From Psychromonas sp. SA13A (GTDB taxonomy: Bacteria; Pseudomonadota; Gammaproteobacteria; Enterobacterales; Psychromonadaceae): a stretch of DNA of 64,000 nt. The DNA lies in assembly GCF_011378715.1 (NCBI RefSeq), contig NZ_WTKU01000004.1, forward strand, positions 124,001 to 188,000, written 5' to 3'. How positions within the stretch are numbered: position 1 is the stretch's first letter; each line of letters begins with the position of its first letter. The translations under genes and the position numbers were made by a program. Below, one piece after another: positions 1-9,472 of the stretch. The notes below the pieces were generated by a model, which was not told the origin of the DNA, searched no databases, and saw nothing but the letters and a program-made list of their open reading frames with translations.

Positions 1-243
1 ATTAGCCGTTGATAAATTGCTAACAGCTAACCAATGTCCTTGCCCGCATTTACGAGTCGTTGGTTGATAATCGTCACAGCTTGCTTTCAATGTAGGATCA
101 ATAAACAAATACCTTGTAAAGGCAGGCAGGTTAAATTGTTTTAATAGTGCATTAAAGGTGGGATCAGGCAAAGATTGAGCTTGAATAGACGTTGTTAATA
201 AGCCGCTAATGAGAATCACCGAGCAATAAAATATTCGCAACAT
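1..243 (-). CDS. Secreted protein of unknown function, N-terminal part
   Basis: An open frame starts at ATG 243 and runs off the left edge of the window. The first 22 or so residues (MLRIFYCSVILISGLLTTSIQA) form a typical Sec signal peptide ending in an AxA-like cleavage site, so the product is probably periplasmic. The visible mature part contains two cysteines (SCDDYQ and RKCGQG), which could form a disulfide. A purine-rich stretch (GGAAGAG) precedes the start at a normal distance. I do not recognise the family from these 81 codons. It points away from a gap of about 430 bases holding two large inverted repeats, beyond which lies phoR. Confidence 0.6.
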   Translation of the reverse strand, partial: MLRIFYCSVILISGLLTTSIQAQSLPDPTFNALLKQFNLPAFTRYLFIDPTLKASCDDYQPTTRKCGQGHWLAVSNLSTAN

Positions 244-282
244 AAACTCTTCCTTTTGCAGCAGTCAGTATCAATAAAAAGC

Positions 283-337
283 AATACAGCGTTCAATACA
301 AATATATAATCTGGTTATATGAATTGAACGCTGTATT
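283..337. repeat. Perfect 14-bp inverted repeat (hairpin)
   Basis: AATACAGCGTTCAA (283-296) is the exact reverse complement of TTGAACGCTGTATT (324-337). The loop contains a second nested pair (ATATAA/TTATAT), so the whole could form an extended cruciform or RNA hairpin. It lies just upstream of the secreted-protein gene starting at 243, so it may be a terminator, an operator or a mobile palindromic repeat. There is no strong T-run on either side. Confidence 0.6.
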
Positions 338-444
338 AGTAATGGTAGCAGTTTTAGCTGTAGCGCTATCTTATAGCAAAACATGAAGACTATAAATCAA
401 GTGATTTTACAAACAATATCGATTAAAAAATTTATGTAGAGTCG

Positions 445-505
445 ATATTTTGAACCAATGCCTCTTTTAATAAAACATTAGTTCAGAGGTATTGGTTCAA
501 AATAT
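445..505. repeat. Imperfect 21-bp inverted repeat
   Basis: The arms are 445-465 and 485-505 (core TTGAACCAATGCCTCT against AGAGGTATTGGTTCAA), with one mismatch and a 19-base loop. It is the second large palindrome in the gap between phoR and the left-edge gene. Nothing else, and no coding frame, is visible in 244-672. Confidence 0.55.
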
Positions 506-672
506 AAAGTCTAAAAAGGCATTAATTAACGAGCCTGCTATTTAATACTTCTGGAATTCAAGTTTGAATCTAAGATAGCTTAAATCTGCATGATAAAGCT
601 CGCCTAACATTTATAGCTCAACAAGTAACATCATCGGTCAATAAATAACGTTACTATTTAACAAATATAGTT

Positions 673-1971
673 TTAACAAATATAGTTGTCTGGGATAATA
701 AAGGAAAATTGACTGCCTTCCCCAACATGACTTTCAATATGTAACTTGCTGTCATAGTGAGATAATGCATGTTTTACGATCGACAAACCTAAACCAGAGC
801 CACCAGTATCACGGGATCTAGAAGCATCTACTCGATAAAAACGCTCGGTTAAATGTAAAATATGTTCAGGAGCAATACCATCACCAGTGTCCATCACGCA
901 GAAATAAGCTCCTTCCTGTACTCGCTTCCAGATCACTTTAATAGTGCCATGCTCAGGAGTATAATTAATGGCGTTATACACTAAGTTAGCTATCGCGCTA
1001 CGTACTTGCATTTCATCGCCAACCACCGACAATTTAGGATCAACTTTAAAAGTGACAGTTTGCGATTTTTTACGCCCCAATGTAACGGCTTCATTTTCAA
1101 CTTGTGTTAATAAAGCAGACATATTGATACTTTCATGGAAATCTAAGGTCGCCGCACCCTCTATCTTTGATAACGTCATCAATTGTTCAACTAATGCACA
1201 CATACGTGCAGTTTGCTGATCCAGTACTTGAATAGTTTTTAATTGCATTTTGTCATCTTGCGCGCTCATCGCTAGCATTTCAATATAGCCTTGCAAGACG
1301 GTAAGTGGAGTGCGAAGTTCGTGGGAAACGTTAGCGACAAAATGACGTCTATTTTCATCCATTTGACGATAACTAGTGACATCACGCACAATCAATAAGC
1401 GCTGATTTTTGGCATAGGGCATGATCCTAAATTCTAATACTTTTTCATTATTAATCGGGGAAACTAAATCTAGTGGTTCGTTATAGGCATCACTGCGTAA
1501 ATATTCCACAAAATCAGGGTGACGAATTAAGTTGGTAATATTCTCTCCCGCATCATCGGGCCACTTAAAGCCTAGTTGAAATTGGGCAAGTCGATTACAC
1601 CACACGATTTCACCGTCTTTTTTAAATACCACCACCGCATCAGGTAATGCTTCAGAACCTTCACGGAAACGACTAATTACACTAGCTAAATTATTGCGGC
1701 GTTTACGGTGGCGCTGCTGCATATTATGAATACCAATGTAAGCATGTTCCCACACCGACTTACCGGGTGGTAAACGTGTACTTTTGCTGATCCATAACCA
1801 ATCATTTAACTTTTTTAAAAAATAATAATGCCAGGCAATATGTAACACTGTGGTCACTAATAAAAATTCCAGTAAAAACCCTGTTAATAGTCCCAAGATT
1901 AAAACCGGAAAATAAACTAAGCACATTGCCCAGAATAGCTGCTTCCATGTATATACTTTCAAATGCGTCAC
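673..1971 (-). CDS. phoR: Phosphate regulon sensor histidine kinase PhoR
   Basis: Membrane sensor kinase that autophosphorylates and passes phosphate to PhoB when phosphate is scarce. The 432-residue protein has two N-terminal hydrophobic segments (about 10-50), the PhoR-type linker (WLWISKSTRLPPGKSVWE), a PAS domain (about 95-200), the H-box with its phosphorylated histidine (FVANVSHELRTPLT) and a HATPase domain with N-box (NLVYNAINYTP) and G-boxes (DTGDGI, GGSGLGLSI). Length equals E. coli PhoR. The start chosen is GTG 1971, the first start in frame; no ATG is available near the N-terminus. It lies 107 bases behind phoB on the same strand, the usual phoBR order. Confidence 0.96.
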   Translation of the reverse strand: MTHLKVYTWKQLFWAMCLVYFPVLILGLLTGFLLEFLLVTTVLHIAWHYYFLKKLNDWLWISKSTRLPPGKSVWEHAYIGIHNMQQRHRKRRNNLASVISRFREGSEALPDAVVVFKKDGEIVWCNRLAQFQLGFKWPDDAGENITNLIRHPDFVEYLRSDAYNEPLDLVSPINNEKVLEFRIMPYAKNQRLLIVRDVTSYRQMDENRRHFVANVSHELRTPLTVLQGYIEMLAMSAQDDKMQLKTIQVLDQQTARMCALVEQLMTLSKIEGAATLDFHESINMSALLTQVENEAVTLGRKKSQTVTFKVDPKLSVVGDEMQVRSAIANLVYNAINYTPEHGTIKVIWKRVQEGAYFCVMDTGDGIAPEHILHLTERFYRVDASRSRDTGGSGLGLSIVKHALSHYDSKLHIESHVGEGSQFSFIIPDNYIC

Positions 1972-2078
1972 TCTATATAAGGTGGTGGCTCACTTGTTAA
2001 GTGATTCCGTAATAAATGAATTGTCTTTTTAGATAATAGTATTTTTAGGCAACCGTTTTACAGGCTAACATCTATCCT

Positions 2079-2762
2079 TTATGAGCGTGTAGAAAAGCGA
2101 TACCCTGCTCCACGGACTGTTTGAACTAGATGATCATGATCTGACAATGCTTTACGTAAACGACGAATATGTACATCTACAGTGCGATCTTCAACATAAA
2201 CATTGGTCCCCCACACATTATTTAATAATTGCTCGCGGCTATAAACACGTTCCGGATGTGTCATAAAGAAATGCAATAATTTAAATTCTGTTGGTCCCAT
2301 ATCTAATGGTGCATCACTTAATGTTGCACGATGCGATATAGGGTCTAACTTAAGTTTACCAACTTTAAGTGTATCATCGAGTGAAGTAGGGTTAACACGT
2401 CGCATCACAGTCTTAAGACGAGCCATCAGTTCTTTTGGGGAAAAAGGCTTAGTAACATAATCATCGGCACCATTTTCTAAGCCACGCACTTTATCTTCTT
2501 CTTCACCACGAGCAGTTAACATCACCACGGGGATTTGACGCAGGATCTCATCTTGCTTTAAAAATTTTAGTAATTGAATACCACTACCGCCAGGGAACAT
2601 CCAATCTAATAAGATCAGATCAGGATATGGTTCATGGAGATGGTCAAGTGCCGCTTGGTAATTGTCCGCTTCAAGTGTTTCATAACCGTGTTGTTCTAAT
2701 ACAAAACTCAACATATCTCTGATCGCGACCTCATCTTCAACCACTAAAATTCGACTTGCCAT
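2079..2762 (-). CDS. phoB: Phosphate regulon response regulator PhoB
   Basis: OmpR-family response regulator that activates phosphate-starvation genes. The receiver domain (1-120) has the acidic pair EDE at residues 9-11, the phosphoacceptor aspartate in [10 protein letters not shown] and the conserved lysine in [11 protein letters not shown]. The C-terminal winged helix (about 130-227) shows the PhoB pattern [20 protein letters not shown] and VRGAGYRFS. Full length at 227 residues. A well-formed Pho box lies 52 bases upstream of the start, so it is probably autoregulated. phoR follows on the same strand. Confidence 0.97.
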   Translation of the reverse strand: MASRILVVEDEVAIRDMLSFVLEQHGYETLEADNYQAALDHLHEPYPDLILLDWMFPGGSGIQLLKFLKQDEILRQIPVVMLTARGEEEDKVRGLENGADDYVTKPFSPKELMARLKTVMRRVNPTSLDDTLKVGKLKLDPISHRATLSDAPLDMGPTEFKLLHFFMTHPERVYSREQLLNNVWGTNVYVEDRTVDVHIRRLRKALSDHDHLVQTVRGAGYRFSTRS

Positions 2763-2813
2763 TAGGTTTACCTATTTATTGTCTGTGCTAAATGATGTCA
2801 TTATCACTAGATA

Positions 2814-2833
2814 TTATGACATTTATATGACAA
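2814..2833 (-). promoter_or_regulatory. Pho box upstream of phoB
   Basis: On the minus strand the sequence reads TTGTCATATAAATGTCATAA: two TGTCATA units with an 11-base period, the arrangement of a PhoB site. Another TGTCAT-like half site (GTGTCATAAAG) lies nearby at about 2845-2855. The position upstream of phoB fits autoactivation of phoBR. Confidence 0.8.
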
Positions 2834-3078
2834 TCACACATAAAGTGTCATAAAGCATCAAATTGATATTTAAACGAATAGTTTACAATAATAAATATTG
2901 CATTAGATAGGAGGCTTCAGTCACTTGCAGAAAAAAATTGAATTTGGAGCCTAAGTTAGTACCAGTAAATTATTTGAATAAGCAATTAATTATAAAAGAC
3001 GCATTAATTTTACCAAGCTGCAAAAGATGGCATGTGGCGAATTCAACATTGAAGTGCATAACGCTTAATTTTCATTGC
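2834..3078. other. Intergenic region between phoB and the GGDEF/EAL gene
   Basis: AT-rich. It contains the upstream side of the phoB promoter and the 3' end region of the GGDEF/EAL gene. I see no open frame or RNA gene, and no clear terminator hairpin. Confidence 0.4.
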
Positions 3079-5184
3079 TTAGATTGCTTTTTTCATTAAT
3101 TCTACTTTATATTCAGTATCATCAATAGCAGGATTAACTGTTGCTAAATCAAGCCTCGATTGGTGGCTAAAGTAATTTTCTTGAAATTGCAAAAATGGCA
3201 TGGGTTTAGAGAACAAATAACCTTGACCAAATTGACAACCAGCTTCAAGTAGATACTGTTTTTGTTCTTCGTTTTCAATACCTTCAGCAACAACTTGAAT
3301 ATTTAACTGCTGAGCTAACATGATCATCACTTTACATAAATCACGACTATTACTTTCTGTTTCTAAATCATCCACAAATGACTTATCAATTTTCAAAATA
3401 TCAACATCCATCTTCTGTAAATAAGACAGAGAAGAGTAACCCACACCAAAATCATCTATCGCAATAGAGACACCTTGATCTCTTAATTGAGTCAGTTGAT
3501 AACGAATATTTTCTTCGCTTTCCATTAACAAGTTTTCTGTTATTTCAACGATTATTGCATCATGACTTAAACCAAGTTCAGCGATATATTCAAACCAGTT
3601 TTTCATCCATTCTCCGTTACCTTTAAACTGTAAAGGAGAAACATTAATGCTGATCTGAAACTCAGTATCTACATTAAGTTTTTTAAATTCAGCAAGATCC
3701 TGTGCTGCCGTTCTGGCCACCCACTCGCCAATATCTGTAATTAAACCAACCTCTTCTGCAACGGGAATAAACTCAAATGGCGAGACTAAACCTCGAAGAG
3801 GATGATGCCAACGAATCAATGCTTCGGCTTTACAGATCTTATTAGTGGATAAATCTACAATAGGTTGGTAGTAAAGTTCGAATTCATTGTTTTTAAGACT
3901 ATGACGTAGGGTTTCCACCAACTCTCTTTTTTTGACCACATCATCGAGCATGCTCGCATTAAAAAAGTGATGACAATTTCGTCCCGCCGCCTTTGACTTA
4001 TACATTGCTAGATCTGCACATTTAACGATATTCTCAACCGTATCACCGTGCTCAGGAAAAACAGCAATACCAATACTCGTGGTGACATAAACATGCTTAC
4101 CTTTGATCACAAAACCTTTTGATAAATGATTATGAATATCGATAGAAATGGACTCTACATCAGACAAACTTATGATATTTTCCACTAGGATAATAAATTC
4201 ATCTCCCCCTAATCGTGCGAGTATTTCAGTGCCTAAGACACTTGCAATAGATTTACTCACAGCAATCAATAATAAATCACCGTAATCGTGACCTAATGTG
4301 TCATTTATTTCTTTAAAACCATCGAGATCTAATGCTAATACGGCGAATTTTTTATCTTTTTCATGTTCAATCAAGTCAGCGAGTTTATTTAGTATATAAC
4401 GTCGATTAGGCAGGCCAGAGAGAGGGTCACTGAAAGCCTGAGTGGTTAATTGGGTATTTGCCACTTTTAAAGCCGTTGTCCGTTGCTGAACAGTTTCTTC
4501 CAGAGAGTGATCGCGTTGTTCAATGGTTTCTAACATCAAATTAAAACAAGAAGCTAAATTACCTACTTCATCAGTCGATAACACCTGTGAGCGTAAACTA
4601 TAATTACTGGTTTTAGTCACCCTGTCTGCCACGGCAGCGAGTTGAATAAGTGGATAAATGAGGCTTTTACGTAAGAATAACGACAAAATAAAGCTTAGCA
4701 CTAAAATGAGCACTAAAATAACCAATAAAAAAGTACTAAAAAATAATAAGCTCGCTTCAATTAGCGAGTAATCGGCCTTTATTGTCAATACACCATAGTC
4801 AATACCCTGCATCTGCAGTGTTGTTTTAACCACCATTAAATCCGTGAATATTTGTTTTGTATTGTCCTTTTCTGCAACAACAGCAACAAAAACATTCCCT
4901 TTCATATCTTCTACTTGGGCACTAACAATATTACTTTGCCCCTGAAGAGATTTAATTTGTTCTGTCGCACTTGCTTGATCTTCAAAAATCAAAGCTGCAG
5001 TGAGATTTGGTGCCAGTATATTAGCGATTGAATTAAGCCTAGATTGTTCCGCTTTGGTCACTGCATTGAGTTCATAGATAGTAAACATAGCGGCAATTGA
5101 AATAGTGCTAAAAAAAGCGACCAACATCAGCATCGCAAGTAGTTTCGCTTTCAATGATCTAAACAATATGCGTTTTAACGGCAT
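3079..5184 (-). CDS. Membrane GGDEF-EAL c-di-GMP signalling protein (YfiN-like sensor part)
   Basis: Bifunctional-type c-di-GMP enzyme of 701 residues. Order: transmembrane segment (about 13-35), a periplasmic CHASE8-like sensor (about 40-140), a second transmembrane segment (about 146-172), HAMP (about 172-225), GGDEF (about 250-410; RLGGDEFIIL intact, no RxxD inhibitory site at the usual place) and EAL (about 425-675; AEALIRWHHP, DDFGVGYSSLSYL intact). Both catalytic motifs look competent, so whether synthesis or hydrolysis dominates cannot be read. It overlaps the stop of the YfiR-family gene upstream (TAATG). In Pseudomonas and E. coli, YfiR binds the periplasmic part of YfiN and represses it; the gene pair suggests the same control here. 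Confidence 0.9.
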   Translation of the reverse strand: MPLKRILFRSLKAKLLAMLMLVAFFSTISIAAMFTIYELNAVTKAEQSRLNSIANILAPNLTAALIFEDQASATEQIKSLQGQSNIVSAQVEDMKGNVFVAVVAEKDNTKQIFTDLMVVKTTLQMQGIDYGVLTIKADYSLIEASLLFFSTFLLVILVLILVLSFILSLFLRKSLIYPLIQLAAVADRVTKTSNYSLRSQVLSTDEVGNLASCFNLMLETIEQRDHSLEETVQQRTTALKVANTQLTTQAFSDPLSGLPNRRYILNKLADLIEHEKDKKFAVLALDLDGFKEINDTLGHDYGDLLLIAVSKSIASVLGTEILARLGGDEFIILVENIISLSDVESISIDIHNHLSKGFVIKGKHVYVTTSIGIAVFPEHGDTVENIVKCADLAMYKSKAAGRNCHHFFNASMLDDVVKKRELVETLRHSLKNNEFELYYQPIVDLSTNKICKAEALIRWHHPLRGLVSPFEFIPVAEEVGLITDIGEWVARTAAQDLAEFKKLNVDTEFQISINVSPLQFKGNGEWMKNWFEYIAELGLSHDAIIVEITENLLMESEENIRYQLTQLRDQGVSIAIDDFGVGYSSLSYLQKMDVDILKIDKSFVDDLETESNSRDLCKVMIMLAQQLNIQVVAEGIENEEQKQYLLEAGCQFGQGYLFSKPMPFLQFQENYFSHQSRLDLATVNPAIDDTEYKVELMKKAI

Positions 5185-5726
5185 TATAATGGACCTTTAT
5201 AGATTCGACCTAAGCGAAGTACTTTAGAACTCATATTAATACCTGCTTGTTTTAATTTATTGGGATTGATTTCGAAACGGACTTTACCGCCAACGATAAA
5301 AAAATTGATATGACCACCAGATAAAATAAAATTATTAAATTCGCCCACTAACATGGTATTGGGAATAAGATCCTTGATAATAATATCATTCCATTTAGCG
5401 ATATCATTTTTTGAGATGAATAAGGTATGACAGCCCTTGATGTCTTCAATATCAGACCTTAAAAAACGAACCTCAACAGGAACTTGCCTCACGCTTAAAT
5501 CTTTAAGTGTAAGTTTGGCCGCTTCTACAAAGTCAGAATTAAAACTACAAAGGTTATAACTTTTCGCTGTCGTTTCATGAAACCATTCACCTTGAGAGTA
5601 CCGAGCGAAATTATAAATAAAACCGGATTTAATTGCATCTTCACGTGTTGTTGCAAAAGCAGATGTTGATAGCATAAGCATCAAGGTTAATACGATTACA
5701 GAAACTTGTTTGAAGAATCTAAACAT
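5184..5726 (-). CDS. YfiR family periplasmic protein (DUF4154)
   Basis: A 180-residue secreted protein: signal peptide about 1-26 (ending TSAFA), then the YfiR fold with its characteristic start (IKSGFIYNFARYSQ), a middle stretch (CHTLFIS) and the C-terminal block (GGKVRFEINPNKLKQAGINMSSKVLRLGRI). YfiR proteins act as periplasmic brakes on a membrane diguanylate cyclase. The gene lies between the TonB receptor (9 bases upstream) and the CHASE8/HAMP GGDEF-EAL gene (1-base overlap), so the three form one operon. Two cysteines (CSFNS, GCHTL) could form the redox-sensitive disulfide known in the family. Confidence 0.88.
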   Translation of the reverse strand: MFRFFKQVSVIVLTLMLMLSTSAFATTREDAIKSGFIYNFARYSQGEWFHETTAKSYNLCSFNSDFVEAAKLTLKDLSVRQVPVEVRFLRSDIEDIKGCHTLFISKNDIAKWNDIIIKDLIPNTMLVGEFNNFILSGGHINFFIVGGKVRFEINPNKLKQAGINMSSKVLRLGRIYKGPL

Positions 5727-5735
5727 GCCGATAAC

Positions 5736-7715
5736 CTAAAACTTAGCCGTTATTTTAGCTAGATAGCTTGGTTCGATGTAGGTACCAATTGAGAATAGTT
5801 CATCACCATTAGCATGCTCTAAATGCTGACCGTAAAGTAAGTTATTACCAGTAACAGATAACATCACCGTAGGCGATATTTGCCAATGCCAGCTTAAATC
5901 CAACGCGCCATAATCTTTTGTGCCATAGGCATCACCTCCTTCAAGGCGATAAATTGCTGAAAATGAGTGTGTAGATGTTAATGAAAAATAGGTTTTTGCG
6001 ATAAGTTGACGTAAGTAAGAATCGCCACCTAAAGCAGGAATTAAACCTTTCGATGAATGATAATTGTTAGAACTATAACTATATCCTAGTTCGGTACTTA
6101 ATTTGTCATAGGGCTGCCATTTAATAATCGCTTCCCCTCCATAGGTAGTTAATTCACCGCCAGATACAAAATCAAGGTTTATCAAGGGATAATTAACTTT
6201 TGGATCAACCGATAAGACATTTCGTGCCCTAGTATGAAACAAAGAAACATCTAACCACCAAGATTTAGCGCTATAACGATAACCCAATTCTTTAGAAACT
6301 GATTTTTCACCTTCTATATTAGCATTACCAACCAGCTCTGTCCGTAATCCGCCGTAAACGGATGAAACCAATAAACTTTCATTGTATTCTGCAAAAGAAG
6401 GAATACGTATCCCCTGTGAAATTGCGGTCCATAAAGTATGATTTGAATCTGGTGTCCATAATAAACGAGCCATCGGCTGATGCCCCCAACCGGTAAAACT
6501 GTTTTTTTCAGAGCGGTTACCAACAATTAATTTAAGCGTATCGGGTATTAATGTAAACTGTGCTTGAACGAAACCACCATAATGATAATAAGAATTAATA
6601 TTATGGATACTTTTAACATAATCACTATCCTCTACAGCAATGTCGTTATAACGGTAATTAAGCCCCCAATCAAATTGTATATTGTTAAGCAGTGTATTCA
6701 TTTGGTAATCAATATCTGTAATTAAAAATTTATCTTGATAATGACGTTGTTCACCTTGTTGAGAACTAATTGATGCTTGTAACATTTGATTAGAATCAGC
6801 TGAAAGTCGATGTTCTAATCTTGTCATTAATTGAATATGATCACGTGAATATTCATCTTCTACCAAATGGGACGTATAAGTAGTTAAATCGGCTAGAGCG
6901 ATATTTTGCCCTAGTTCGATGTGTGTATAATCAACCTGAGCTAAAAAAGAAAGATTATCATTTAAGTTTAAATCAATTCGGCCTCCAATTGTTTTCTTTT
7001 TGCTATGGTCATTAGGGTTAACAAGCTCACGACTTTCCCCTGATTTATCTGCTTCTTCAACACTACCAAACACTCTAAAAGAACTATAATTGGCGAGATC
7101 ACCTCCAACCCTAAAATTAACCTTATGGTCGATGTGCGAACCGCTAGCTAGCTGCACGACTGTATCTCGAGTATCCACACTATGCTTAGTAATAATATTG
7201 ACAACGCCATTAGTAGCATTACTTCCCCATAACAGCCCACCTTGTCCACGTACTACTTCTATACGCTCAATATCAAATAAAGGAATATTTAATGCTTCCC
7301 AATAAACACCAGCAAAACCAGGGTTGTAAATACTTTGGCCATCAATCATTACTAACAATTTACTTGAATAACGACCAGCAACACTTCGAGCCGTAATTGC
7401 CCATTGATTATTATCAATTTTTCTAACCTGCATACCCGGTACGAGGGTTAATGCTTGTGCTACCGATGTTACACCTGATTGCACTATTTCTTTATTGGTT
7501 AGCACATAAATTGAAGCTGCCGTTTCAGACATACTTTGTAGGCGTTTCATCGCCGAGGTAACTTGTATATCGGCTGCCATCAACTCATCAAAATCGAGAC
7601 TGGGCAGTTCATCTAATGGAGTTGCTGACTCTGCTAATGAAGAAGGTATAAACACTAAATTAAATAGCAAGATTATTGCTAATAAAAGCTCCGTTGCATT
7701 CAATGATTTTAGCAT
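5736..7715 (-). CDS. TonB-dependent outer membrane receptor
   Basis: A 659-residue receptor with an N-terminal signal peptide (about 1-28), a plug domain (about 50-175; TSAMKRLQSMSETAASIYV, VRGQGGLLWGSNATNGVVNI) and a C-terminal beta barrel ending in an aromatic-rich strand (LAKITAKF). The barrel is of the CirA/BtuB/FepA group; the substrate cannot be told. It is the first gene of the receptor-YfiR-GGDEF/EAL operon, an arrangement common in marine gammaproteobacteria. No Fur box is obvious upstream. Confidence 0.88.
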   Translation of the reverse strand: MLKSLNATELLLAIILLFNLVFIPSSLAESATPLDELPSLDFDELMAADIQVTSAMKRLQSMSETAASIYVLTNKEIVQSGVTSVAQALTLVPGMQVRKIDNNQWAITARSVAGRYSSKLLVMIDGQSIYNPGFAGVYWEALNIPLFDIERIEVVRGQGGLLWGSNATNGVVNIITKHSVDTRDTVVQLASGSHIDHKVNFRVGGDLANYSSFRVFGSVEEADKSGESRELVNPNDHSKKKTIGGRIDLNLNDNLSFLAQVDYTHIELGQNIALADLTTYTSHLVEDEYSRDHIQLMTRLEHRLSADSNQMLQASISSQQGEQRHYQDKFLITDIDYQMNTLLNNIQFDWGLNYRYNDIAVEDSDYVKSIHNINSYYHYGGFVQAQFTLIPDTLKLIVGNRSEKNSFTGWGHQPMARLLWTPDSNHTLWTAISQGIRIPSFAEYNESLLVSSVYGGLRTELVGNANIEGEKSVSKELGYRYSAKSWWLDVSLFHTRARNVLSVDPKVNYPLINLDFVSGGELTTYGGEAIIKWQPYDKLSTELGYSYSSNNYHSSKGLIPALGGDSYLRQLIAKTYFSLTSTHSFSAIYRLEGGDAYGTKDYGALDLSWHWQISPTVMLSVTGNNLLYGQHLEHANGDELFSIGTYIEPSYLAKITAKF

Positions 7716-8151
7716 GGTAAGTACTCAATTATAGTAGACATTAAAATTCCATTTTTAATAAAATAACTATTATTTTCATACAATTATATGATGATAATAT
7801 TTATACAAGGTAATACAAAAAGTAAATTAAGCGTTAAAAACACGTGAACGAATAGACACCTTAGAAAAAGTAATATTAAACTTACAGGTCACATTCAATT
7901 AACAAGATGAAAGACAAATAAAAGTTTCAATATAGTGTTTTTTTGCTTTAAACGAACTTTATCAACAGAAAACAAGTAACAGCATAGCAATAAAAACACA
8001 AATAAAGCATATTTATACTAAACAATAGGTAATAAATTTTAAATTTGCGATAAAAATTAATATCACTGCCCCTTAAGCAACTTTTGCCGCTGAGTGTAAA
8101 ATCATTTACACTCATGCTCTCTTTTATTTTCCATACATTAAGGTGTATTCC
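7716..8151. other. Divergent intergenic region, with a hairpin before rdgC
   Basis: AT-rich promoter region between the receptor operon (minus) and rdgC (plus). Near its right end TGAGTGTAAA (8091-8100) and TTTACACTCA (8105-8114) form a perfect 10-bp inverted repeat with a 4-base loop, followed by a pyrimidine run. It lies 37 bases before the rdgC start and could be an operator or leader hairpin. An 84-codon frame on the minus strand has no support as a gene. Confidence 0.5.
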
Positions 8152-9060
8152 ATGTTTTTCAAAAACCTTCAAGTTTATCGTTTTACTCGTCCAATGGAAC
8201 AAGATGAAAATGCACTAGAAAGAAACCTAGAAGAATTTAAATTTAAACCTTGTGGAAGCCAAGATATTTCAAAATTAGGCTGGGTATTTCCAATGGGGAA
8301 AAGCGGTAGTATGTTTACCCACATTCATCAAAAGCAAATTTTAATCTGTCTTAAAAAAGAAGAAAAAATGCTGCCTGCAGGTGTGATTAAAGACCAATTA
8401 AATGAACGTGTTGAAGCGATCGAGCTAGAACAAGGCCGTGCATTAAAGAAAAAAGAAAAAGACAGTCTAAAAGAAGATATCGTCATGCAATTATTACCAC
8501 GTGCATTTAGCCGTACTTCACAGACTTATGCGTGGATAGATAATGAAACAAATATGCTATACGTCGATTGTTCAAGTACACGTAAAGCAGAAGAGCTCAT
8601 TTCTTTACTAAGAAAAACCCTTGGTAGCTTACCTGTTGTACCTGTACAGCTACAAAATCAAACTGACGTTGTAATGACTGATTGGATATTAGAAGGCAAT
8701 ATTCCAGCCCATTACCAACTAGAAGATGAAGCTGAACTTTGTTCAGCCTTAGAAGGCGGCGGTATCATTCGTTGTAAGCAGCAAGATTTATTGTCTGAAG
8801 AAATTAAAAACCATATCAACTCAGATAAATTTGTAACTAAACTAGCACTCAATTGGTCCGACAGCATTTCATTTGTGATTGGTGAAGAGTTTGCTTTAAA
8901 ACGACTTAAATTCTCTGATGTATTACAAGAACAAAATGAACATATTGAAGCAGATGATTTTGCTGCTCGCTTTGATGCTGATTTTATATTGATGACCGGG
9001 GAGATTAAACAACTTGTCCCTTCATTAATCGGTATTTTTGGTGGCGAACAAACTTTATAA
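8152..9060 (+). CDS. rdgC: Recombination-associated protein RdgC
   Basis: Nucleoid-associated ring-forming DNA-binding protein that modulates RecA activity. The N-terminus MFFKNLQVYRFTRP is diagnostic, followed by the family blocks FKPCGSQDISKLGWVFP and WSDSISFVI. The frame is open upstream to GTG 8143, but ATG 8152 gives the conserved N-terminus and the right spacing to AAGGTG, so it is preferred (302 residues). Monocistronic, with an intrinsic terminator just downstream. Confidence 0.96.
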   Translation: MFFKNLQVYRFTRPMEQDENALERNLEEFKFKPCGSQDISKLGWVFPMGKSGSMFTHIHQKQILICLKKEEKMLPAGVIKDQLNERVEAIELEQGRALKKKEKDSLKEDIVMQLLPRAFSRTSQTYAWIDNETNMLYVDCSSTRKAEELISLLRKTLGSLPVVPVQLQNQTDVVMTDWILEGNIPAHYQLEDEAELCSALEGGGIIRCKQQDLLSEEIKNHINSDKFVTKLALNWSDSISFVIGEEFALKRLKFSDVLQEQNEHIEADDFAARFDADFILMTGEIKQLVPSLIGIFGGEQTL

Positions 9061-9077
9061 CGTTCCAACATCTTACT

Positions 9078-9104
9078 GCCCAGTTTAAAACCTGGGCTTT
9101 TTTT
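9078..9104 (+). terminator. Intrinsic terminator of rdgC
   Basis: GCCCAG (9078-9083) pairs with CTGGGC (9092-9097) and is followed by a run of seven or more T. It lies 18 bases after the rdgC stop. Confidence 0.85.
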
Positions 9105-9472
9105 AACTAACCTCAATTCTGGTTAATGAAAGCGGCATTATATTTAAAATCATAAGATTATATTTTTTGGCTATACAGTGCCGTTAGTTTTGTGTAGTTC
9201 AGGCTAATTATTGAAGCAATAACTGGTTATTGAGAGATAATTTAACGAAGAAATCCGCGAAAATAAAGGTGTTGTATTGCTTTGCTTATCTAGAACTGAG
9301 GTTAACTATACCCGTTATTATCCAGCATGCCAAAATCAACAAGCCATAAAATGGATAGATCCTGCACATACAGTGGCCAGTCTAACGGATATAATACCGC
9401 GACTCAGTGTTGATACATGAGTTGAAAATATGATTTACCCCCCTTCTTTTCATCCATATAAGAGTGAATTAA
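9105..9472. other. Gap before purT with one copy of a dispersed repeat end
   Basis: No gene is visible. ATACCCGTTA (9308-9317) matches the outer end of the repeat element at 56,973-57,230 and of the copies near 11.45 and 12.23 kb. No good PurR operator was found. Confidence 0.4.

Noticed and set aside
7948-8202. 84-codon minus-strand frame
   Set aside because: Low-complexity AT-rich translation overlapping the rdgC start, with no ribosome site or family.
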